IMG/VR virus record: IMGVR_UViG_3300037340_000075
Location: 1-32,748 of that record
From: a virus
Length of the DNA: 32,748 nt
Direction: 5' to 3' (one strand)
Below, piece by piece: positions 1-5,641 of this stretch; position 1 is the first letter of the stretch; the number at the start of each line of letters is the position of its first letter. Position numbers and translations under genes: made by a program. The notes beneath the pieces were generated by a model. It was not told the DNA's origin. It searched no databases and saw only the letters and a program-made list of their open reading frames with translations.

Positions 1-29
1 TGAATGATGATATACCGGAAGAAGATCAA

Positions 30-218
30 ATGTTAAAACGCTGTGAGCATGATTGGATGGATATGTACCATGCTTCAGGTATGGATAAAAAAACTCCTAA
101 GATAGAGATAGTTCGTTTTTTTTGTAAAAAGTGTCTGACTATTAGAAAGAAAACAATAGATATTTCCGACCAACTTTTAATGCCTGATACTAAGGAACTA
201 TATGGAGATTACGAATGA
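30..218 (+). CDS. Small zinc-ribbon-like protein, possibly 5'-truncated
   Basis: A 62-residue basic protein with a C-x-H pair near the N terminus (CEHDW) and a CKKC pair about 25 residues later, followed by RKK. This spacing suggests a small zinc-binding fold; no function is recognised. The frame stays open upstream to the window edge (NDDIPEEDQ before this Met), so the gene may begin outside the window. The GGAAGAAG just before position 30 could serve as a ribosome site for the Met used here. Its stop overlaps the next start as ATGA, so it belongs to the glycosyltransferase operon. Confidence 0.6.
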   Translation: MLKRCEHDWMDMYHASGMDKKTPKIEIVRFFCKKCLTIRKKTIDISDQLLMPDTKELYGDYE

Positions 219-862
219 GTGTCGCTATCCTGACAGCCAATCTAGGTAACTTTGATACGCCTGTTGACCCAGTTAAGCAGGATGTAGTCTCTAGGTTTCA
301 TCGCTGGACTGACGATAATTTTCCGCCGATTACAGGACTTACGCCAAGACTCCAGTACCGTATACCTAAATACTTCGGCTGGCAGATGTTTTCAGGTTAC
401 GACTACTACATCTGGCTGGATGGTACGATGTCGTTTGACGACCCAGCTAGCGTGGCTTGGTACTTAGAACAGCTGGACGAAAAGGATATAGGTTTATTTA
501 AGCATCCTGATAGGCATAGCATCCGCCAAGAGGTTGAGCATATTGAAGAACACTTGCAAAAAGGTAAGCCGTATATTACCAGTCGGTATAAGAACGGCTT
601 ACATCAGGAGCAGTTAGCGGTTATCGAGAAGGACAAGACTTATCGAGATGACAGGCTGTTTGCTTCAACGGCTTTTATCTACCGTAACAATGCTAGGATT
701 CAGAGCATGATGCAGGATTGGTGGTTTTACCAGTCTCGCTACTTTACCTGCGACCAAGTAGTATTGCCTTGGCTGTTGGATGCTTGGGGCGTTAAGTACA
801 AAGTGTTGGAAGAAGAACTTTATAAAACTAAACATCTGGTGAGGGTGAGTACCCATAAATGA
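215..862 (+). CDS. Glycosyltransferase, TOD1/DUF616-like
   Basis: A 215-residue protein that begins like a nucleotide-sugar-dependent transferase (MSVAILTANLG) and carries YDYYIWLDGTMSF at about residues 62-74. This looks like the central motif of the TOD1/MUCI70 (DUF616) glycosyltransferase-like family, where the aspartate binds the metal-sugar-nucleotide. Later segments (GLFKHPDRHSI, the HQEQLA region, and a C-terminal CDQVVLPWLL) fit the same family. It is cytoplasmic, with no signal or membrane segment. It starts by ATGA overlap with the gene before and ends in ATGA overlap with the UDP-arabinopyranose-mutase-like gene. The substrate cannot be read from the sequence. A family match from memory is good; donor and acceptor are unknown. 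Confidence 0.8.
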   Translation: MSVAILTANLGNFDTPVDPVKQDVVSRFHRWTDDNFPPITGLTPRLQYRIPKYFGWQMFSGYDYYIWLDGTMSFDDPASVAWYLEQLDEKDIGLFKHPDRHSIRQEVEHIEEHLQKGKPYITSRYKNGLHQEQLAVIEKDKTYRDDRLFASTAFIYRNNARIQSMMQDWWFYQSRYFTCDQVVLPWLLDAWGVKYKVLEEELYKTKHLVRVSTHK

Positions 863-1737
863 AAAATATAGCTGTTGTGATACCGACAATACGACCTGAG
901 TCCATGAAGAAGTTTAAGGAAGCTTGGTTTGGGTTATTTATTGACCATCAAGTAGAACTAATTATTGTTGAAGATGGCAAAATGCCTACAGTATATGATG
1001 GGTGGAAACTGGATAAAATAAGTTCTGCTCAAATGGTTATGGGGCAATACTCTGAATGTTTAACTAATCTTAATGCTGGTATCCGTAATTTAGGCTTTGC
1101 TTATGTGGCTAGATATCTACCAGAGGTCGAATACATTATTACCCTAGACGATGACGAAGTGCCGATTGGCGACCCAATTCAAGACCATATAGATGCTTTA
1201 AATAAGCGTGTACCGATAAGCTGGCTGTCTACAGCCGTCGATGACTACACTCGTGGTTTCCCTTATGGAGTTCGCGAGGAAGCTGAAGTAGTCTTATCTC
1301 ATGGAGTTTGGGAAGGTGTAGCCGATTGGGATGCACCAACCCAGCTAGTTAAAGGTTCGCATCAGCCAATTGAGTTCTACCGAGGAGCAATTCCAAAAGG
1401 TATCTATTACCCGATGTGTTCCATGAATCTAGCTTTCAAGCGCAAGATGCTACCGTATATCTTCCATGCCCCCTGGGCACTGGGTATCAACCGCTTTGAC
1501 GATATCTTCACTGGCATTACCAGCAAACGAGTTATAGACAAAAAAGGCTGGGCTGCGGTTACGGGCTACGCGCGGGTGCATCATGAGCGCGCCAGCAATA
1601 CTTTTACTAACCTCAAGCATGAAGCGCCAGGCATTGAACTACTGGAGACTTTCTGGAAAGGCGATGAATCGCACCCTTACTTTAAGATTTACAAGGAGAA
1701 GCTGAAAACATGGCAAAAGTTTATAAAGACGACTTAA
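859..1737 (+). CDS. UDP-arabinopyranose mutase-like protein (GT75/RGP family)
   Basis: A 292-residue protein matching the reversibly glycosylated polypeptide/UDP-L-arabinopyranose mutase family. This enzyme interconverts UDP-arabinopyranose and UDP-arabinofuranose. Visible family motifs are, in order: an N-terminal VVIPTIRP strand, the acidic TLDDDEVP (plant DDDC-P) at about residues 95-102, the RGFPYGVREEAE segment that holds the arginine glycosylated in plant enzymes, SHGVWEG, DWDAPTQLVK, PMCSMNLAFKR, and a C-terminal RASNTFTNLKHEAPG. It is shorter than plant RGPs (about 360 residues) but keeps all these blocks. Some bacteria and viruses have family members whose true donor is unproved, so the exact sugar is inferred. 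It overlaps neighbours on both sides inside the sugar operon. Confidence 0.85.
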   Translation: MKNIAVVIPTIRPESMKKFKEAWFGLFIDHQVELIIVEDGKMPTVYDGWKLDKISSAQMVMGQYSECLTNLNAGIRNLGFAYVARYLPEVEYIITLDDDEVPIGDPIQDHIDALNKRVPISWLSTAVDDYTRGFPYGVREEAEVVLSHGVWEGVADWDAPTQLVKGSHQPIEFYRGAIPKGIYYPMCSMNLAFKRKMLPYIFHAPWALGINRFDDIFTGITSKRVIDKKGWAAVTGYARVHHERASNTFTNLKHEAPGIELLETFWKGDESHPYFKIYKEKLKTWQKFIKTT

Positions 1738-2411
1738 CGGTTATCTATCTGACGGCTAATCAGTTGCCTGAAGATTGGACTTATTATCAGCAGAGTATAT
1801 TACTGGAGGCTACCCGTAATTTCCCTATGATAACTGTCTCTCGAAAGCCTTCAAATATGCCAAACGTAATAAGGGATAATGGTGAACGCTCTCATCTCAA
1901 TATGTATAAGCAGATGCTTAGGGCTGCGAAGATAGCTAAGACTCCGTATATAGCTCCAGCCGAAGATGATGTGCTTTATCACTCGACGCACTTTACAGAT
2001 TTTAGACCACCCCTAGATGCTTTTGCTTATGATATGCACCGCTGGCGATTGTTCACTTGGCAGGATGACCCTTGGTATAACTGGACTAATCGGGTAAGTA
2101 ACTGTGCTGGTATTCTGCCTAGAGAGCTATTCATTGAAGCCTGGGAAGAACGACTCGCTAAGTTCCCTGGTGATTCTATGCCAATTCATCGAGTCAGTGA
2201 AGTTGGCAGAAACAACCAAGAAGAATGGATGGGTGTTACCAAGCGCAAGCGGGCTGACTACTTTGGGGAGTTTGCAGTAGTTCATGTTAATCATCTTAGC
2301 GGTACAGATTCAACTGGTACTGAGAAACGGATGGGTCCAATTCGGGCTATAGATATTCCGTACTGGGGCAAAGCTAAGGATATAGTCAGGAAATTCAATG
2401 AAACAGTATGA
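1710..2411 (+). CDS. Putative glycosyltransferase, single-domain paralogue of the next gene's C-terminal half
   Basis: A 233-residue cytoplasmic protein with an acidic PAEDDVLYHSTHF motif at about residues 87-99. The same motif occurs in the C-terminal half of the adjacent 540-residue protein (CEHDVLYHQSHF). Both are followed by an aromatic-rich stretch (MHRWRLFTW here, NQNFWRVRN there) and a Cys-containing SNCAGILPRE/SGLCCYREH segment. A nucleotide-sugar-dependent transferase with ED-D as metal ligand is the likeliest role. The coding start lies 28 nt inside the upstream gene, with AAGGAGAAGC upstream as ribosome site. The end overlaps the next start by 14 nt. The donor is unknown. Confidence 0.7.
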   Translation: MAKVYKDDLTVIYLTANQLPEDWTYYQQSILLEATRNFPMITVSRKPSNMPNVIRDNGERSHLNMYKQMLRAAKIAKTPYIAPAEDDVLYHSTHFTDFRPPLDAFAYDMHRWRLFTWQDDPWYNWTNRVSNCAGILPRELFIEAWEERLAKFPGDSMPIHRVSEVGRNNQEEWMGVTKRKRADYFGEFAVVHVNHLSGTDSTGTEKRMGPIRAIDIPYWGKAKDIVRKFNETV

Positions 2412-4020
2412 TTTGTCAATCCTGATACCAGCCCGCAATGAGATGTTTATATCTAATACTGTTAAAGATATCCTCAAAAACAAGCGTGGTAACACTGAAG
2501 TTATAGTTGGCTTGGATGGACTGTGGGCTGAACCAGGTATCGAAGATCACCCCGATGTTAGGATTGTTTATGTCTCAGAGTCTATCGGGCAACGAGCCAT
2601 GACTAACAAGCTCTGTAAGCTATCTACAGCTAAGTATGTAGCCAAGTGTGATGCTCACTGTGCCTTTGACGAGGGCTTTGATGAGAAACTGCTGAAAGCT
2701 ATTGAGGGACACGATGACTGGACAGTTACACCTGCTTTGAAGAATCTATGGGCGTTTGACTGGAAATGCCCGAAATGCGGTAGCCGTTGGTTTCAAGGAC
2801 CAACACCAACTCAATGTATGGTTCACACCGACCCAGCTAAGAATAGCTCACCACTTAAACCGAATCCGGTTTGTGATAATACAGAAGGTTTTACTCGGCG
2901 GATGGTTTGGCAACCGAACCCCAAACGTCCCACTAGTCGGTCTTTCCGCTTTGATAAAACTATGCACTTTCAATACTGGCGGGAGTTTAACAAGCGTCCT
3001 GAAGGTCAGGGCGAAGTTACGCCCAGTCTGAGTTTGCAGGGTTCATTCTTTATGATGACCCGTAAGAAGTATATAGAACTGGATATCTGCGATGAGAAGC
3101 ATGGCAGCTGGGGTCAGCAAGGTACTGAGGTAGCTTGTAAGACGTGGCTATCCGGCGGACAGGTAATGTGCGTACAGGGTACTTGGTATGCTCATATGTT
3201 CAGGACTCAAGGACTGGACTTTGGCTTTCCTTATCCGAATAGTGGTATGGCTCAGGAAGTAGCTCGGCAGTATTCTAGGCATCTGTGGCTGGACAATACT
3301 TGGGATAAGGCTATCTATCCGTTGGAGTGGCTGCTGGCTAAGTTCGCGCCAGTTCCTGATTGGCATACTGAGGCAACTAAAGGCATTATCTATTACACTG
3401 ACAGCCGATTAGACTCTGGTATAGCCGAGCCAGTCCGCAAACAGCTTAAAACCGCTGGGCTGCCGATTGTTTCAGCTTCACTCAAGCCTCTGGATTTTGG
3501 CAAGAATATTCATTTAGACTTAGAACGCGGTACGCTGACTTACTTTAAACAGATAGTGGCTGCTTTGGAAGCCAGTACGGCAGATATTGTGTTCTTCTGC
3601 GAGCATGATGTTTTGTATCACCAGAGCCATTTTGACTTCACGCCAATTGATAAGGATATGTTCTATTATAATCAGAACTTTTGGCGGGTGCGTAATGATG
3701 GCTTTGCGGTTCACTGGAACGCTAATCAAGTCTCTGGATTGTGTTGTTACCGAGAACATGCTCTGGCTTATTACAAGGCTCGACTGGCAGTTGTAGAGGC
3801 TGGCGAGTTTGACCGCAGTTATGAGCCTGGTGGCAGAGACAAGACTAAATATAAAGTCTGGAAGTCAGCTTTTCCTAATATAGATATTCGCCATGATGGA
3901 ACTTTAACTAAAAGCAAATGGTCATTAGCTGATTTTCGGGACAAGTCTACGGCGCAAGGTTGGCAAGAGAGTACAATAGAGAAGATTCCTGGCTGGGATA
4001 ATCTGGAAAGGATTATATGA
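2398..4020 (+). CDS. Two-domain glycosyltransferase; N-terminal half polypeptide-GalNAc-transferase-like (GT2/GT27 type)
   Basis: A 540-residue protein. Residues 1-300 are a GT-A fold transferase. They start with LSILIPARNE, then EVIVGLDG, and then CDAHCAF at about residues 81-87. That motif has the D-x-H-C signature typical of animal polypeptide GalNAc-transferases rather than the usual DxD. Further on, a GSFFMMTRKKYIELD...WGQQGTE...CGG-like (LSGGQVMCVQG)...HMFR block resembles the GT27 acceptor-side block (GG-FAI-R--F--LG...WGGEN-E...CGG...GH-FR). A CPKCG Cys insertion near residue 122 looks zinc-binding. Residues ~315-540 form a second domain paralogous to the preceding gene (CEHDVLYHQSHF). 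A peptide acceptor, possibly the Ser-rich protein downstream, is inferred from these motifs. The start overlaps the upstream gene and the end overlaps the dehydrogenase gene by ATGA. Confidence 0.8.
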   Translation: MKQYDLSILIPARNEMFISNTVKDILKNKRGNTEVIVGLDGLWAEPGIEDHPDVRIVYVSESIGQRAMTNKLCKLSTAKYVAKCDAHCAFDEGFDEKLLKAIEGHDDWTVTPALKNLWAFDWKCPKCGSRWFQGPTPTQCMVHTDPAKNSSPLKPNPVCDNTEGFTRRMVWQPNPKRPTSRSFRFDKTMHFQYWREFNKRPEGQGEVTPSLSLQGSFFMMTRKKYIELDICDEKHGSWGQQGTEVACKTWLSGGQVMCVQGTWYAHMFRTQGLDFGFPYPNSGMAQEVARQYSRHLWLDNTWDKAIYPLEWLLAKFAPVPDWHTEATKGIIYYTDSRLDSGIAEPVRKQLKTAGLPIVSASLKPLDFGKNIHLDLERGTLTYFKQIVAALEASTADIVFFCEHDVLYHQSHFDFTPIDKDMFYYNQNFWRVRNDGFAVHWNANQVSGLCCYREHALAYYKARLAVVEAGEFDRSYEPGGRDKTKYKVWKSAFPNIDIRHDGTLTKSKWSLADFRDKSTAQGWQESTIEKIPGWDNLERII

Positions 4021-4814
4021 ACGAACTAACTGGAGTAATTGGCGAAGGCTGGGTAGGCAAGTCGATGATAGAGCTGTTTCCAGAAGCTATTATTTATGAT
4101 GAGCCAGCTTTAAAAGAAAGAGCTTTAAATCCTGACGCAGCTATTCGAGCTGGCAGGGCGGCTATAAGGGCTTGTGATGTCTCGTTTATTTGCGTGCCAA
4201 CGCCGAATCATGATAAAGGCGAGTTAGATACTTCAATAGTTGAAGAAGTTGTAGACTGGTGTGATTCTGATTTAATAGTTATCCGCTCGACAGTTAATCC
4301 TGGAACAGTAGATAGGCTGACAGCTCAGACTGGCAAGCATATAGTCATGCAACCTGAGTATCTCGGTGAAACGCCTCAACACCCTATGCTTGACCCGAAC
4401 ACTCGACAGTTCATGGTGATTGGCGGTGAGCCGAAAGACAGGCGCAAGCTTATTGATTTATATACAACAGTCTATAGTGCCAATATTGGTATCCGTCAGG
4501 TTTCAGCTTTAGAGGCTGAAGTCATTAAATTGTCTGAAAACCGAGCTATTGCTTTCAAGGTCGCTCAAGCTCAGGAACTTTATGATGTTTGCCAAGCAGC
4601 TGGCATAGACTACTACACGATTCGTGATGCAGTCTATGGTGATGACCCGCGATTTAATATGTGGTGGACGTTCATCTACCCTGACAAACGGGGCTTTAAT
4701 TCCAAGTGTATCCCTAAAGATGTTTATGCTTGGGCAGCATGGGCGGAGAGTCTGGGTTACGACCCAGAACTGACAAATGATTTATTGAGAGTTAATGAAA
4801 AGCTAATTAAGTAG
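4017..4814 (+). CDS. UDP-glucose/GDP-mannose 6-dehydrogenase-like protein, short form
   Basis: A 265-residue NAD-dependent nucleotide-sugar dehydrogenase. The Rossmann motif is GVIGEGWVGKS at residues 6-16. FICVPTPNHDKGELD matches the family VPTP---D-G--D block. VIRSTVNPGT and MQPEYLGE follow. The central helix EVIKLSENRAIAFKVAQAQE keeps the catalytic Lys and Asn. GFNSKCIPKD aligns with the family GFGGSCFPKD, so the catalytic Cys is present although the glycines are changed. The usual C-terminal UDP-binding domain is absent (full enzymes are about 400-450 residues). The expected product is UDP-glucuronate (or another UDP/GDP-uronate), a precursor of UDP-xylose and UDP-arabinose, which would fit the neighbouring arabinose mutase. 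It is the last gene of the sugar operon. Confidence 0.85.
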   Translation: MNELTGVIGEGWVGKSMIELFPEAIIYDEPALKERALNPDAAIRAGRAAIRACDVSFICVPTPNHDKGELDTSIVEEVVDWCDSDLIVIRSTVNPGTVDRLTAQTGKHIVMQPEYLGETPQHPMLDPNTRQFMVIGGEPKDRRKLIDLYTTVYSANIGIRQVSALEAEVIKLSENRAIAFKVAQAQELYDVCQAAGIDYYTIRDAVYGDDPRFNMWWTFIYPDKRGFNSKCIPKDVYAWAAWAESLGYDPELTNDLLRVNEKLIK

Positions 4815-4820
4815 TACAAT
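4792..4820 (+). promoter_or_regulatory. Putative leaderless promoter (-10 TACAAT)
   Basis: TACAAT at 4815-4820 lies exactly 6 nt before the ATG at 4827, with a weak TTAATG 17 nt upstream. No Shine-Dalgarno sequence fits in the gap. This is the spacing of actinobacterial leaderless transcripts (TANNNT, 6-7 nt, start codon). It would uncouple the virion proteins from the sugar operon. Confidence 0.5.
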
Positions 4821-4826
4821 TAGCTT

Positions 4827-5633
4827 ATGGCATTTGATGCTCACAAAAACTTTGGTTACTCGACTGTTTTAACTGCCCCTAGTCCTGCTACTAGTGGTAC
4901 ATCTTTGGTGGTTCAATCAGGCGATGGAGCTAAATTTCCAGTTACGCCTTTTAATGCTACTGTCTTTCCTGTAGGCGTTCAACCAACTACCTCAAACTCT
5001 GAGATAGTTCGGGTTACTACTGTTTCAACTGATACTCTTACGATTGTTCGAGGAGCAACGTCTGGCGGTGGGTTGAACGGAGAGCCCAATAACCAAAACC
5101 GCTCAATAATAATTGGTGACCAGATAGAAGCTGGTATTTCAGCCAGAAGTTTAACCGATATAGAGTCAGGCGGTCTATTAACTTCCAGTGCCTTGGCTAC
5201 TAACGCTGTAGCAGCAGCTAATCTAGCTACTACTGCTATCACTCTAGGCTACGCACAGATTACCTCAAACTTTACTACCTCAAACTCTACAGCTACACAA
5301 GTTACTAGTCTTACACTAAGCGTTACAATTCCTGCTGGCGGTAGATATATAAAGATAACTGCATTTAGTACGACAGTTTCTAACACCACATCGGTTCACA
5401 CTACCGTTGTAACTATTTGGGACGGTACAGTTGGCAGTGGAACGCAACTATCGGAGTCTGCTATATCGGTGGGCTCGAATAACGCAAATTATCCAATAAC
5501 AACTATCGCAGTCGTCCAGCCAGCCGCCGGTAGCAAAACCTATAATGTAGGATTAAATACTGACGGTTCTGGTACTGGCACATATGGGGCTGCCGCTACC
5601 TATCCAGCCTTTTTATTAGTAGAGTGCATATAG
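4827..5633 (+). CDS. Virion/tail-fibre-like protein
   Basis: A 268-residue secreted-like but signal-less protein rich in Ser, Thr and Gly, typical of phage fibres. Residues ~15-110 contain the phage structural motif SGTSLVVQSGDGAKFP...PFNATVFP...SEIVRVTTVSTDTLTIVRG...RSIIIGDQI, common at the start of actinophage minor tail or fibre proteins. The C-terminal ~130 residues, beginning LGYAQITS and ending TDGSGTG...YPAFLLV, resemble the C-terminal domain of the protein at 19830-20807, so this is a shared fibre or head domain. It sits between the sugar operon and the Ser-rich protein, separated from the latter by only 8 nt. The function is inferred as virion decoration or receptor contact. Confidence 0.7.
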   Translation: MAFDAHKNFGYSTVLTAPSPATSGTSLVVQSGDGAKFPVTPFNATVFPVGVQPTTSNSEIVRVTTVSTDTLTIVRGATSGGGLNGEPNNQNRSIIIGDQIEAGISARSLTDIESGGLLTSSALATNAVAAANLATTAITLGYAQITSNFTTSNSTATQVTSLTLSVTIPAGGRYIKITAFSTTVSNTTSVHTTVVTIWDGTVGSGTQLSESAISVGSNNANYPITTIAVVQPAAGSKTYNVGLNTDGSGTGTYGAAATYPAFLLVECI

Positions 5634-5641
5634 GAGTCTAA

